Shown here one piece after another: positions 1 to 9,883 of a DNA stretch of 37,121 nucleotides; the stretch's first letter is position 1, and each line of letters opens with the position of its first letter. The translations under genes were made by a program, and so were the position numbers. The notes beneath the pieces were generated by a model. The model was not told the DNA's origin and did no database searches. It worked only from the letters and a program-made list of their open reading frames with translations. The DNA is from Marinibactrum halimedae. Lineage in GTDB: Bacteria; Pseudomonadota; Gammaproteobacteria; Pseudomonadales; Cellvibrionaceae. The stretch lies in the NCBI RefSeq assembly GCF_021234875.1, contig NZ_JAJQVM010000042.1, forward strand, positions 1 to 37,121, given 5' to 3'.

Positions 1-129
1 CAAAAGAACGAATTTTTATCCAATATTTTTGTAAATAAATGCGTAATGATAATTATTTTCGGTAAATGTTCCGGTAGAAAAAATTAGAAAATTATCGCGC
101 TAAAAAAACGAATTTATAGAGGTTCCCTT
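1..129 (+). repeat. Left copy of 129-bp terminal inverted repeat
   Basis: Bases 1-129 are a perfect reverse complement of 36993-37121; the match stops at base 130. The segment is very AT-rich and has no coding capacity. It contains a Fur-box-like site and ends in agaggttccctt. Both copies point into the contig, so the contig most likely ends inside a multicopy repeat, for example the end of an insertion sequence. The length is also close to the large k-mer sizes used by short-read assemblers. I cannot name the element. Confidence 0.93.
42..60 (+). promoter_or_regulatory. Fur-box-like site in the terminal repeat
   Basis: cgtaatgataattattttc matches the classic 19-bp Fur consensus (GATAATGATAATCATTATC) at 15 of 19 positions. 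Iron-repressed TonB receptor genes typically carry such a site. Here it lies inside the repeated sequence, so it may belong to another gene or element and may drive outward transcription into the truncated receptor. The AT-rich context raises the chance of coincidence. The mirror copy is at 37062-37080. Confidence 0.5.
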
Positions 130-131
130 AT

Positions 132-2654
132 GAGCAAATCGAATTTTTGCCGGTTGCGCGTAATATCGAATCTGTTGCCTTATTGGCGCCGGGCACGATT
201 GCCGGTGATGCTCGTTTTGGAGATGATAAAACGTTGATTTCTTTTGGCGGTTCTTCCGTTGCTGAAAATGCTTATTATATTAATGGTATGAATGTCACTA
301 ACTTTAGAAATGGACTGGGTGGGGCGTCGGTGCCATTTGAATTTTACAGTGACTTTGAAATTAAAACCGGAGGGTATTCAGCAGAATTTGGTCGCTCTAC
401 AGGGGGTGTTATCAATGCGGTGACAAAGCATGGCACCAATGAATTTCATTATGGTAACGTCAGTTATTTTTCACCCTCAGAATTTTATTCTGGTCAGCCA
501 GACAGTTATCGTACCAACGGTGAAATCTACGATCACAATTCAAAAAATAAAGAAGGTCGTTGGGTCAGTGACTTTTATGTGAGTGGGCCGATTATTGAAG
601 ACACGCTTTTTTTCTATGCCCTTTATGAAATGCAAAGTACGGAGCGGGATTACACAGAGCGTGCCTCTGTGAATATTCGGAATGAAGAAACACAAGATGA
701 TGATTTTTATGGGTTGGATTTATTGTGGAATATCAATGACTACCATTCATTAAATTTAACGTATTTTAGTGATGAGCGGACGATAGAACGTGATTTGTAT
801 AAGGATTATGATTATCTGTCTAATCGAACCGGCGGTGCTGAATCATCAACGACCATTGAAAGTCGAGGTGGGGAAAACACCTTCTTGCGTTATGAGGGCC
901 ACTTTAGTGATGCGTTGACGGTTTCGTTATTGTATGGAGAGAATAAATACGATTTAGGGGATGATAATTCTAAATCGGGTATTTGCTCCAATATTCTCAA
1001 TAACAACCCTGGTATTGATTTACCCAGAATTGCGGGTTGCTCCGGTGATTTTTTGGTGATTGAACTGGGTGAAGACAAAAGAGAAGCCTTTCGTTTTGAT
1101 GTGGAATGGGCATTTGCTGAAAATCACTTACTTCGGTTTGGGATGGATAATGAAGTGAATTCTACCCAAACAGAGAATTTTTATGCTGGGCCTCATGGGC
1201 AGTATTATCGTTATTTTAGTTTGGCGCCGGGCTCTTCGCTTCAGGATGGTAATGTCGTACCGGATGTGAACGGCGATGGCAGTAATGTAGATGTCGTTCG
1301 GACACGGTATTTATACAATAATGGCGATTTTGAAACTGAGGCACGTGCGTTTTATTTAGAAGATATTTGGCAAGTGAATGCGAATTTGGAGCTGACGTTG
1401 GGTGTGCGCAGTGAAAATTTCGATAATAAAAACGGACGAGGTGAGACCTTTATTGAAATTAATGATCAAATTGCCCCTCGTTTGGGCGCACGCTGGGATT
1501 TCAGTGCAGGAGAAGAAAAATCGATTTTGTACGCTAACTGGGGGCGCTATTTTTTATCTATTCCCAATAATACCAATGCCCGATTGGCGGGTTTTGAGTT
1601 GTTTACGGAAACCTGGTTTTTATTTGACGGTGCCATTGACCCTGCGACGGATGCTCCGGCCAACATTGATGCGAACGGATTACCCACTGCCCAGGTGATC
1701 AGCCCGGTACATTACTTTGATGATGGGGAAATTGCCGATACGAGTACCATTGTGGACGCGAACATTGAGCCAATGTATCAAGATGAATGGATCGTTGGTT
1801 ACAATCATCAATTAAATGATATGTGGAGTGTCGGGGTTAGTTACATTAATCGTGAATTGCAAAGTGGCATTGATGATGTGCAAATCGAAGAAATACATGA
1901 ATATGTCTTAACCAACCCTGGAACGAGTATTACGGTTCGAGTACCTCAAGAAGATGGTACGTTACAGCAAAGAACCTTCAGTGCGGATGAACTTGGCTAC
2001 CCAGAAGCGCAGCGCGAGTATCAAGCATTGCAAGTGACCTTTGATCGAGTGTGGGATGGTGTGTGGTCACTGCAAGGTTCCTACACCTATTCGGAATCGG
2101 AAGGCAACACAGAAGGGTTGGTGAAATCGGATAATGGACAAGGCGATGCCGGTATCACCACCGACTTTGATTTTGTCCAGTTAACAGACGGTGCTTTTGG
2201 GAATACGCCGAATGACCGGCCCCATCTTTTAAAAGTATGGGGAAATTACCAATGGTTTGAAACGTTGCGATTAGGGGGGGTATTTACCTTTCAGTCTGGT
2301 CGACCCATTAATCGTTTTGGGTTGGGTCATCCAGACGAGGACCCGTCCTATGGCCAAACTTTTTATTCATTTAACAATGAAACAGGAGAATACCGTTTTC
2401 ATCCCAGAGGCTCACAGGGTCGAACACCATCCATCACCAATATTGATTTCAATATGGTCTACAGCACCAATTTATGGGGGGGAGACTTAGAGCTGAGACT
2501 AGATATTTTCAATATATTGGATTCTGAAAAGCCCGTGCAAATCTATGAAAATTCAGAAACCGGTTCACCGGGAAATCCAAACCCAGATTATCGTGCCATC
2601 ATGTATTATCAAAATCCGAGAAGTGCGCGACTGGGCATGAGTGTGCGCTTTTAA
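132..2654 (+). CDS. TonB-dependent receptor, Oar-like, 5'-truncated at the terminal repeat
   Basis: Outer-membrane TonB-dependent transporter that would import a siderophore, sugar or peptide. The visible frame starts with the plug-domain phrase EQIEFLPVARN, typical of Oar-like receptors, then SVALLAPGT and the plug segments YINGMN and GGYSAEFGRSTGGVINAVTK. A long beta-barrel follows, ending in the terminal aromatic signature SARLGMSVRF. The signal peptide, the carboxypeptidase-regulatory-like N-domain and the first part of the plug, which full-length relatives have, are missing. The homologous frame begins immediately after the 129-bp repeat, and an in-frame TAG lies inside the repeat at 117-119. 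A TTG at 147 is the first listed start but is not a natural one. The ATG at 130, with agagg upstream, reads out of frame. The gene is either interrupted by a mobile element or cut by the contig end. A terminator follows it. Confidence 0.88.
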   Translation, partial: EQIEFLPVARNIESVALLAPGTIAGDARFGDDKTLISFGGSSVAENAYYINGMNVTNFRNGLGGASVPFEFYSDFEIKTGGYSAEFGRSTGGVINAVTKHGTNEFHYGNVSYFSPSEFYSGQPDSYRTNGEIYDHNSKNKEGRWVSDFYVSGPIIEDTLFFYALYEMQSTERDYTERASVNIRNEETQDDDFYGLDLLWNINDYHSLNLTYFSDERTIERDLYKDYDYLSNRTGGAESSTTIESRGGENTFLRYEGHFSDALTVSLLYGENKYDLGDDNSKSGICSNILNNNPGIDLPRIAGCSGDFLVIELGEDKREAFRFDVEWAFAENHLLRFGMDNEVNSTQTENFYAGPHGQYYRYFSLAPGSSLQDGNVVPDVNGDGSNVDVVRTRYLYNNGDFETEARAFYLEDIWQVNANLELTLGVRSENFDNKNGRGETFIEINDQIAPRLGARWDFSAGEEKSILYANWGRYFLSIPNNTNARLAGFELFTETWFLFDGAIDPATDAPANIDANGLPTAQVISPVHYFDDGEIADTSTIVDANIEPMYQDEWIVGYNHQLNDMWSVGVSYINRELQSGIDDVQIEEIHEYVLTNPGTSITVRVPQEDGTLQQRTFSADELGYPEAQREYQALQVTFDRVWDGVWSLQGSYTYSESEGNTEGLVKSDNGQGDAGITTDFDFVQLTDGAFGNTPNDRPHLLKVWGNYQWFETLRLGGVFTFQSGRPINRFGLGHPDEDPSYGQTFYSFNNETGEYRFHPRGSQGRTPSITNIDFNMVYSTNLWGGDLELRLDIFNILDSEKPVQIYENSETGSPGNPNPDYRAIMYYQNPRSARLGMSVRF

Positions 2655-2705
2655 AGGATGTGTTTTTAGACGGTATTTCTAGAGGCCTTAGAGTAACATG
2701 CTTAG

Positions 2706-2735
2706 CGGCTGCTTTTATGCAGCCGTTTTTGTTTT
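2706..2735 (+). terminator. Rho-independent terminator after the TonB receptor
   Basis: Stem cggctgc (2706-2712), loop ttttat, stem gcagccg (2719-2725), then a T-rich run tttttgtttt. It lies about 50 bases after the receptor stop and before crcB, so it isolates the two transcription units. Confidence 0.88.
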
Positions 2736-2843
2736 GTCAGCCGCCGTATTATATTGAGGGCAGATACGCTACAAGGTTTTATTAAGAATACCGTCGGGCC
2801 AGGGAGTCGTGATCAAGTCATAAACAGAACGTTAGGAGTATTC

Positions 2844-3218
2844 ATGCAGTGGTTGGCAGTGGCAGCGGGAGGGGCGCTGGGGGCGTTGTTGAGATTTACC
2901 ATCAGTACTTATTGGTTGCCGGTGCAAGGAGGGCAGTTTCCTTGGGCCACTTTTCTCATCAATATTTTCGGCTCGTTTCTTATTGGGGTGAGTTATATCG
3001 TTATTGTGGAAAAGGGCGTGTGGCCCATTGAATGGAAATGGATCTTAATTGCGGGTTTTTTAGGCGCCTTTACTACTTTTTCAACATTTTCGTTAGAGGC
3101 AATAACACTCTGGTTGCAGCATCAACCCGGGACGGCCATTATGTATGTTCTCTCGTCAGTGTTTGGCGGTTTGCTGGCGGCGGCCTTAGGGTTACACTTA
3201 GCGCCTAAATGGTTTTAG
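2844..3218 (+). CDS. crcB: Fluoride channel/exporter CrcB (Fluc)
   Basis: Dimeric inner-membrane fluoride channel that removes cytoplasmic fluoride. The 124-residue product has about four hydrophobic segments and the family signatures GGALGALLRF near the N-terminus, FPWATFLINIFGSFLIG in the second helix, and GFLGAFTTFSTFS, which carries the pore Phe/Thr/Ser track. I chose ATG 2844 because taggag lies just upstream and the protein then has normal CrcB length; the open frame extends upstream to 2754 without family similarity. I compared the 5' region with the crcB-motif fluoride riboswitch and found no convincing match. It is followed by serS, as in many gammaproteobacteria, where rarA usually precedes crcB. 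Here that upstream neighbour is a TonB receptor instead. Confidence 0.93.
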   Translation: MQWLAVAAGGALGALLRFTISTYWLPVQGGQFPWATFLINIFGSFLIGVSYIVIVEKGVWPIEWKWILIAGFLGAFTTFSTFSLEAITLWLQHQPGTAIMYVLSSVFGGLLAAALGLHLAPKWF

Positions 3219-3263
3219 CGTTGTACACAATGCAATTTACGTTTGATTGTGTATGAAAATTAA

Positions 3264-4568
<1,305 letters not shown>

Positions 4569-4701
4569 ACGCGTATAAACCGCTTTCTTAGTTTGTCATT
4601 TGGCATGTCATCAGGTTAATGGTCATCAGACATAGATGATGAGATTGCCGATGTGTGCACTTGGGATTCGAACCTGTAAAACTTAGGAAACAAAAAGAAC
4701 G

Positions 4702-5484
4702 GTGATTGAGCAAAATAACAATGGAGCGCACAGCGCGCCGGGCACCACACCTATCGGTAAAGTGTATTTGGTGGGGGCAGGGCCCGGTGATCCAGAATTG
4801 CTAACACTCAAAGCTGTTCGAATTTTGGCGGAAGCCGAAGTGGTCTTATACGACCGCTTGGTTTCTGAACCCATTATGGCCATGGTGCCGCCTTCTGCAG
4901 AGCAGGTGTACGTGGGAAAGCGTCGAGCTGACCACGCTATGCCTCAGGCGAGTATCAATGATCTGTTAGTGCATTATGCGCAAGCTGGGAAGGTGGTGGT
5001 ACGCTTAAAAGGAGGAGACCCTTTTATTTTTGGTCGCGGCGGTGAGGAATTGGAAGTCGTGGCACAACTGGGTATTCCTTTTGAAGTCGTGCCTGGGGTA
5101 ACCGCAGCATCTGGATGCGCTACTTACGCAGGTATCCCGCTGACGCATCGTGATTATTCCCAGTCGGTGCGATTTATTACAGGCCATTTAAAAAATGGTG
5201 ACATTAATCTGAATTGGAAAGAACTGGCACAGCCTGATCAAACTCTGGTTTTTTATATGGGGTTAGTCGGAATTACACAAATTGCTGAATCGATGATTCG
5301 CTATGGGCGTTCGCCCGATACATCTCTTGCCATTGTTGAAAAGGGCACGACTCCTGAACAAAACGTTCACATTACCACTCTCGCCGATGTTTCTTCATTG
5401 GTGGCTCACACCGATATTCACGCTCCCACATTGATTATTATTGGTGAAGTTGTGCAACTGCATCGCCAACTCCGCTGGCGTTGA
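4702..5484 (+). CDS. cobA: Uroporphyrinogen-III C-methyltransferase (SUMT, CobA-type)
   Basis: S-adenosylmethionine-dependent enzyme that methylates uroporphyrinogen III at C-2 and C-7 to give precorrin-2, the branch point to sirohaem and cobalamin. The 260 residues form a single methylase domain with [54 protein letters not shown] and ITGH. It lacks the N-terminal dehydrogenase/ferrochelatase half of a full CysG, so another protein must complete sirohaem synthesis. The start is GTG 4702, with aggaa about 12 bases upstream. It lies 133 bases after serS, the same neighbour that cysG has in Pseudomonas. The symbol could equally be given as a cysG-type or nirE-type gene. Confidence 0.9.
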   Translation: MIEQNNNGAHSAPGTTPIGKVYLVGAGPGDPELLTLKAVRILAEAEVVLYDRLVSEPIMAMVPPSAEQVYVGKRRADHAMPQASINDLLVHYAQAGKVVVRLKGGDPFIFGRGGEELEVVAQLGIPFEVVPGVTAASGCATYAGIPLTHRDYSQSVRFITGHLKNGDINLNWKELAQPDQTLVFYMGLVGITQIAESMIRYGRSPDTSLAIVEKGTTPEQNVHITTLADVSSLVAHTDIHAPTLIIIGEVVQLHRQLRWR

Positions 5485-5542
5485 CCTACACTTCTGTAAT
5501 TGGCATTTTATTTATCAATAGCCCATAAGCATTGAAGGATCT

Positions 5543-5598
5543 GTTGTACCGAATTAGTTGTACTAAATTAGTTGTACATAATCAGTTGTACCGGGTCA
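5543..5598. repeat. Four tandem copies of a 14-bp unit
   Basis: gttgtac recurs at 5543, 5557, 5571 and 5585, exactly 14 bases apart, each copy followed by a variable seven bases such as cgaatta, taaatta, ataatca and cgggtca. The conserved heptamer with a degenerate second half suggests an old tandem duplication, or possibly an array of binding sites. Confidence 0.9.
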
Positions 5599-5676
5599 GC
5601 CGCACTTAACCAGAGTGAAATCATCACGCTATTGAAATTGGATTTCCTTGAATGCCAGCGTCGAGGTGTGTTTTGC

Positions 5677-5703
5677 TCAAGTGTACGCTTAAAGCGCCGA
5701 TAT
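5677..5703 (+). promoter_or_regulatory. Sigma-28 (FliA) type promoter for the chemotaxis receptor
   Basis: tcaagtgt, an 11-base spacer, then gccgatat. The flagellar sigma-28 consensus is TAAAGTTT-N11-GCCGATAA, so the boxes match at 6 of 8 and 7 of 8 positions with exact spacing. It lies about 100 bases before the receptor ATG on the same strand. Chemotaxis receptors are classic FliA targets, which makes chance unlikely. Confidence 0.68.
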
Positions 5704-5805
5704 ATTTTTGAGTAGTGCTAGTTGGTACAGATAGCAGTTCTATGGCTATGCTTAATAACACATTGATGTGCCTTATAATTTTTTGACGTAAAAGCGGAGT
5801 GTTTC

Positions 5806-7425
5806 ATGAGCTGGTTAAGTAGCCTGAGTATTAAGGTAAAGATATTATTAATATCCGGTGTGAGCATTGTCGGCTTCGTAGGATTTCTAATACTCATTGT
5901 TGACTCAGGTATTGAAAACAATCGCCGTCTCAGTGAGGTTATAGAAGTTCAGTTCCCGATTCTGGAGCTGTCTAATGCCAATATTGTGTTGCTCGATCGA
6001 GCCAAAGAGCTCATGGCCAGTGCGGCGGGAACGGGTGAACAAGAGATGCTCGACAATGCTCGATCACTCGGCACGCAGTTATTGGATAACGTGACTCAAA
6101 TTGCCAATTTAGATGAGTCTCAGCGCTTGTCCATGGGGGAGTTGAAAGATCAGATTAAGTTTTATCAAGACAAATCCTATAGGCTGACGCAGTCGATGAT
6201 TGATGGCACTGTGGACTTCTCTCGGATTGCGGAGATTGCCGAAGAAAAATCAAAGCTGGAAGATGGTGTGACGCTCGCTCTGAAAGAATACAAAAAAGCC
6301 AGTCTAACTCGCTTCCAAAATACCATTGAAGGCGTCAGCCAAACGGAAGAAGATAATCTCACCATGGGCGTGGTGATTGGTATGGCAACGGTAGGTTTAG
6401 TATTGATCATCAGTTTTAGTGTGGTGATTATTATTACCCGCAGCCTTGAAGACATTATCGGTTCATTAAAAGACATTGCTCAAGGCGAAGGGGATTTGAC
6501 TCGTCGTATTCAACAAAACTCTTCGGATGAATTAGGCGATTTGGTTCATTGGTTTAATGTTTTTGTTGAGAAACTTCATGGCACCATTGGTGGTGTGGTT
6601 GAAGTCATTCAGCCTTTATCCGGTGTTTCTCAAGACCTAAAAGATGTATCGACAGAAACCGCTAGAGCGTCTTCTGAGCAATCCCAGTCGTCGGCGACTG
6701 TTTCGTCGGCCATGAGCGATATGTTGGCCAGTGTGAATGATGTGGCTCAACATGCTGGGTCAGCGGCGCAAGCAGCAACCGATGCTGATAATGAGGCTCA
6801 AGAAGGTAAACAAATCGTCCGCAATACCGTGAAATCCATTGATGATTTGGCGGCTGAAGTAGAACGGGCGGCAGAAGTGATTGTTAAGCTCGAGAGTGAC
6901 ACTGAGAGCGTTGGCGGTATCTTAGATGTTATCAAAGGCATTGCGGAACAAACTAACCTGTTGGCTTTAAACGCAGCCATTGAGGCGGCTCGTGCTGGCG
7001 AGCAAGGTCGTGGATTTGCCGTGGTTGCCGATGAGGTTAGAACCCTCGCTTCTCGTACCCAAGAGTCTACCCACGAGATTCAGAAAGTGATTGAACAATT
7101 GCAATCGGCAGCTCAATCGGCAGTGCAAGTAATGTCTCAGGGCAAAGAGCAAGCTCGGGTGAGTGTTGATCAAGCGGGCGCTACTGGGAATTCTCTGGAA
7201 GCGATTACCTCAAAGGTGGCATCCATTTCCGATATGAACATGCAAATCGCCGGTGCCACAGAAGAACAGCAGCGCCTTGCCAATTCTATTCAGTCCAATG
7301 TGAACTCCATGCGTGACTCTTCGCAGTTGGCTGAACGCAGTACAGAAAAAGTGTCGGCATTAAGTTCGGATTTACAAGGCCTTGCCAGTCGCTTGCAGCA
7401 TGTTGCGGCCCAGTTTAAGGTCTAG
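5806..7425 (+). CDS. Methyl-accepting chemotaxis protein
   Basis: Transmembrane chemoreceptor that signals through CheW and CheA to the flagellar motor. Order in the 539 residues: short cytoplasmic start, membrane helix about 13-32, a periplasmic helical sensor region of about 150 residues (four-helix-bundle style), second helix about 187-211, HAMP domain (about 212-265, with [13 protein letters not shown]), then the long signalling coiled coil. The hairpin tip at about 382-416 reads [20 protein letters not shown] followed by [15 protein letters not shown], the invariant kinase-contact region. No CheR/CheB tether pentapeptide is seen at the C-terminus. ggag lies 10 bases before ATG 5806. A sigma-28-like promoter upstream supports flagellar-class expression. 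The ligand cannot be read from the sequence. Confidence 0.96.
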   Translation: MSWLSSLSIKVKILLISGVSIVGFVGFLILIVDSGIENNRRLSEVIEVQFPILELSNANIVLLDRAKELMASAAGTGEQEMLDNARSLGTQLLDNVTQIANLDESQRLSMGELKDQIKFYQDKSYRLTQSMIDGTVDFSRIAEIAEEKSKLEDGVTLALKEYKKASLTRFQNTIEGVSQTEEDNLTMGVVIGMATVGLVLIISFSVVIIITRSLEDIIGSLKDIAQGEGDLTRRIQQNSSDELGDLVHWFNVFVEKLHGTIGGVVEVIQPLSGVSQDLKDVSTETARASSEQSQSSATVSSAMSDMLASVNDVAQHAGSAAQAATDADNEAQEGKQIVRNTVKSIDDLAAEVERAAEVIVKLESDTESVGGILDVIKGIAEQTNLLALNAAIEAARAGEQGRGFAVVADEVRTLASRTQESTHEIQKVIEQLQSAAQSAVQVMSQGKEQARVSVDQAGATGNSLEAITSKVASISDMNMQIAGATEEQQRLANSIQSNVNSMRDSSQLAERSTEKVSALSSDLQGLASRLQHVAAQFKV

Positions 7426-7451
7426 AGCTTTTCACAACAGGTGGCTGAAAT

Positions 7452-7826
7452 ATGGATGGTATTCCCCCAAGCAGAATGCCAGTCGTCACTGCTCAGAAAT
7501 TGTTGAAGAAAGTGGAGCGTAAAACGGACGTTACCGCACCGCTTTACGATGAGGCGGACCAAGAGGGTGAGCATGGTGGTCACGGTGATGATAGCGGCGA
7601 CGACCATGGTACCGATGAGAGGGGCGAAGCCCTCATTGACGGATCGGTTGATGGCGTTGCTGATGAATTGAGAGAGTCATTCACTGATATTGATTCTGCA
7701 AAAGAAGCTGCTTTTACGGAACGGCGAAGCGGGAAAGACCGTCGGGGCCATCATGGCTCTAACTTGTATGAATGCCGTTCCGGTCAAGATCGTCGTCATC
7801 GTCATGGCATTAACACTAAGGTATAA
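7452..7826 (+). CDS. Small charged protein with two S-G-x-D-R-R motifs
   Basis: A 124-residue soluble protein that I do not recognise. It begins 26 bases after the chemoreceptor stop on the same strand, so the two are probably cotranscribed; aggtgg upstream is a modest ribosome site. The middle is acidic and His/Gly-rich (EGEHGGHGDDSGDDHG). The end carries two copies of one motif, ERRSGKDRRGHHG and ECRSGQDRRHRHG. Similar R-R-x-G-x-D-R-R stretches occur in short proteins of marine gammaproteobacteria, from memory. His/Asp richness could suggest metal binding, but this is speculation. The open frame and the duplicated motif support a real gene. Confidence 0.6.
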   Translation: MDGIPPSRMPVVTAQKLLKKVERKTDVTAPLYDEADQEGEHGGHGDDSGDDHGTDERGEALIDGSVDGVADELRESFTDIDSAKEAAFTERRSGKDRRGHHGSNLYECRSGQDRRHRHGINTKV

Positions 7827-7980
7827 GGTGTGCTTTTCTTCTGATGGGAGTGCCCCTGCTGATTTTTATCTGTGTACCTTCTTATCTGTGTATCCAGCAC
7901 TGATGACCATTCTCGTTTTTCCCATTCCTTCCCTTGCAATTCATGGGTTCACTACCCATTTGATTCTCAGTGTAGGAATT

Positions 7981-8019
7981 CTCAAATTATAGAAACTCTC
8001 AAATTATAGAAACTCTCAA
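7981..8019. repeat. 17-bp tandem repeat, 2.3 copies
   Basis: ctcaaattatagaaact occupies 7981-7997 and is repeated exactly at 7998-8014, with a third partial copy starting ctcaag. It sits in the 266-base gap before glutathione reductase, which shows no other clear signal. Confidence 0.9.
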
Positions 8020-8092
8020 GTACTTTGACTCATACCCATAGTGTGTTTGTCTCAGTCAACGGGGGTGCTAAGTTCAACCTGGAGTGAAGTTT

Positions 8093-9478
8093 ATGTCTGA
8101 CTACGATTACGATTTGTTCGTTATTGGTGCCGGTTCTGGTGGTGTCCGCAGCAGTAGAATGGCGTCGCAGCTGGGTGCCAAAGTGGCCATTTGTGAAGAT
8201 TTGTTTCTAGGGGGAACCTGCGTTAACGTCGGGTGTGTGCCTAAAAAGCTGTTTGTGTACGGTTCCCATTGCCATGAAGATTTTGAAATCTCAAAAGGTT
8301 ACGGTTGGAATGTGCCTTCGCCTACCTTCGATTGGCCCACTTTGCGAGACAATAAAACTCAGGAAATCGAGCGGTTAAATGGCGTTTATCGAACCATATT
8401 AAGCAATGCCGGGGTTGAGTTGATTGAAGGCCGAGGAAGAATCATGGGGCCTCACAGTGTTCAAGTGGGTGAACATACCTACACAGCAGAGCGCATTATT
8501 ATTGCTGTCGGAGGGTGGCCTTATGTGCCTGAATTCCCTGGCAATGAACATGTTATTTCCTCCAATGACGCTTTTTATCTTGAGACTTTCCCCTCATCTG
8601 TATTGGTAGTGGGGGGAGGGTATATTGCTGTGGAATTTACCGGAATCTTTAATGGCTTAGGGGCAAAAACAGAGTTGTCCTATCGCGGACCTCTATTTTT
8701 AAGAGGGTTTGATGACGATGTCCGCGAATTTCTTGCAGAGCAAATGAGTGCAAAAGGCATTCACCTTAACTTTAACAGCCAGATAGCCTCCATTGAGAAA
8801 TTGGATAATGAAGCGTCTGAGAAATTATTGGTTACCTTTGCCGATGGCTCTCAAAAGCGGTTTGACTGTGTGATGTACGCGACAGGGCGAAAACCCAAAA
8901 CCGCCGATTTAGGGCTTGAGCAAACACAAGTGCAATGCGCCAGTAGTGGTGCCATTCTTGTTAATGACGAATTTCAAACCCATGAGCCTTCCATTTATGC
9001 GATTGGCGATGTGATTGATCGTGTTGCGTTGACACCGGTCGCTTTAGCGGAGGGCATGGCCCTGGCTCACCGCTTGTATGGTAATCAGGAAAAGCCCGTG
9101 AGTTATGACAATATCCCAACGGCGGTTTTTTCACAGCCTTCTATCGGGACAGTAGGCCTGTCTGAAGCACAAGCCGTGGAGAAATACGGCGAAGTTAAGG
9201 TTTTTGTGTCGACTTTTAAGCCGATGAAGCTCACCATGACAGAGCAAACCGAGCGTACCTTGATGAAATTATTGGTGGATGCGCAGTCCGACAAAGTGAT
9301 TGGGTGTCACATGGTTGGGCCTGAAGCAGGAGAAATCATGCAAGGTATAGGTATTGCGATGAAAGCAGGTGCGACCAAAGCGGACTTTGACAGCACTATA
9401 GGCATTCATCCGACCGCTGCTGAAGAGTTTGTGACCATGCGCGAAGTCAGTCGGGTTGTTCGGCGAGACGTGAAATAG
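8093..9478 (+). CDS. gor: Glutathione-disulfide reductase
   Basis: Cytoplasmic FAD flavoenzyme that reduces oxidised glutathione with NADPH. It has the FAD-binding [11 protein letters not shown] near the start, the redox-active pair in [13 protein letters not shown] (Cys43 and Cys48 from the chosen start), a second nucleotide-binding site [13 protein letters not shown], the FAD-contacting AIGDVIDR, and the C-terminal catalytic IHPTAAEE with His near 439. The overall pattern is the bacterial/plant GR branch rather than lipoamide or mercuric reductase. I prefer ATG 8093 (MSDYDYDLF) because ggag sits eight bases upstream; GTG 8084 would add three residues and bury that site. It is probably transcribed alone. 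No terminator is obvious downstream. Confidence 0.94.
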   Translation: MSDYDYDLFVIGAGSGGVRSSRMASQLGAKVAICEDLFLGGTCVNVGCVPKKLFVYGSHCHEDFEISKGYGWNVPSPTFDWPTLRDNKTQEIERLNGVYRTILSNAGVELIEGRGRIMGPHSVQVGEHTYTAERIIIAVGGWPYVPEFPGNEHVISSNDAFYLETFPSSVLVVGGGYIAVEFTGIFNGLGAKTELSYRGPLFLRGFDDDVREFLAEQMSAKGIHLNFNSQIASIEKLDNEASEKLLVTFADGSQKRFDCVMYATGRKPKTADLGLEQTQVQCASSGAILVNDEFQTHEPSIYAIGDVIDRVALTPVALAEGMALAHRLYGNQEKPVSYDNIPTAVFSQPSIGTVGLSEAQAVEKYGEVKVFVSTFKPMKLTMTEQTERTLMKLLVDAQSDKVIGCHMVGPEAGEIMQGIGIAMKAGATKADFDSTIGIHPTAAEEFVTMREVSRVVRRDVK

Positions 9479-9619
9479 TGATCTTCGGGGTCGTTATCTT
9501 GTCGTTATCTTACGGTGGGTAGGAATGATGGGTTGTCTTACTCAAGGAAGAGATTGGCGATCTATACTGATGTTTAAGTGAGGGGGAGTTGGACTGAACT
9601 GAGCAAAAAGGAGGAGGGT

Positions 9620-9883
9620 GTGCGCTTATCCATTTTGTTGTTTCCACTGTTGGTGTGGGGTCAATTCTTTATGCCCCGTTGGCGTGAAGAAGACCAGTTC
9701 GACCCCAATCATTGCCACTATCGCCGTTTTACATCGCAATACCGAGGTAAAAGCCGGCTAGTGAAAAGCCTTTGGATTGTGAATGGTTTAATCATGCTGA
9801 GCATGGCCTCTCCGGCCTTTATGGTGTCCTTTGGGTTGTTCATGACCTTTGTGTCGCTGATGATTTGTGATGAAACCGATTAA
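9620..9883 (+). CDS. Small membrane protein of unknown function
   Basis: An 87-residue protein with two hydrophobic segments, LSILLFPLLVWGQFFM at the N-terminus and a second at about residues 52-80 (IVNGLIMLSMASPAFMVSFG and onward). A basic, aromatic loop containing HCHYRRF lies between them. I place the start at GTG 9620 because a strong aggagg (9609-9614) lies five bases before it. The frame is open to 9578, but that longer form would translate through the ribosome site. No family is recognised. It follows glutathione reductase by about 140 bases and may be independent. Confidence 0.55.
   Translation: MRLSILLFPLLVWGQFFMPRWREEDQFDPNHCHYRRFTSQYRGKSRLVKSLWIVNGLIMLSMASPAFMVSFGLFMTFVSLMICDETD

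Larger units (their letters stand above)
5485..5805. other. Intergenic region before the chemotaxis receptor
   Basis: About 320 bases without a gene. It holds a four-copy 14-bp tandem repeat (5543-5598) and a sigma-28-like promoter (5677-5703). A second AT-rich tataat hexamer lies at 5774-5779, close to the receptor start. No clear terminator follows the methyltransferase gene. Confidence 0.7.

Noticed and set aside
2736-2843. Possible fluoride riboswitch before crcB
   Set aside because: The conserved crcB-motif pseudoknot elements could not be placed.
4655-4680. tgggattcgaacctgt, resembling a reverse-strand tRNA T-arm after serS
   Set aside because: The stem bases around the loop do not pair and no acceptor or anticodon arm can be folded in the neighbouring sequence, so it is not a tRNA gene.
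7690-7992. 100-residue frame overlapping the small His/Asp-rich gene
   Set aside because: It is in another frame, extends into non-coding DNA with tandem repeats, and has no start signal.
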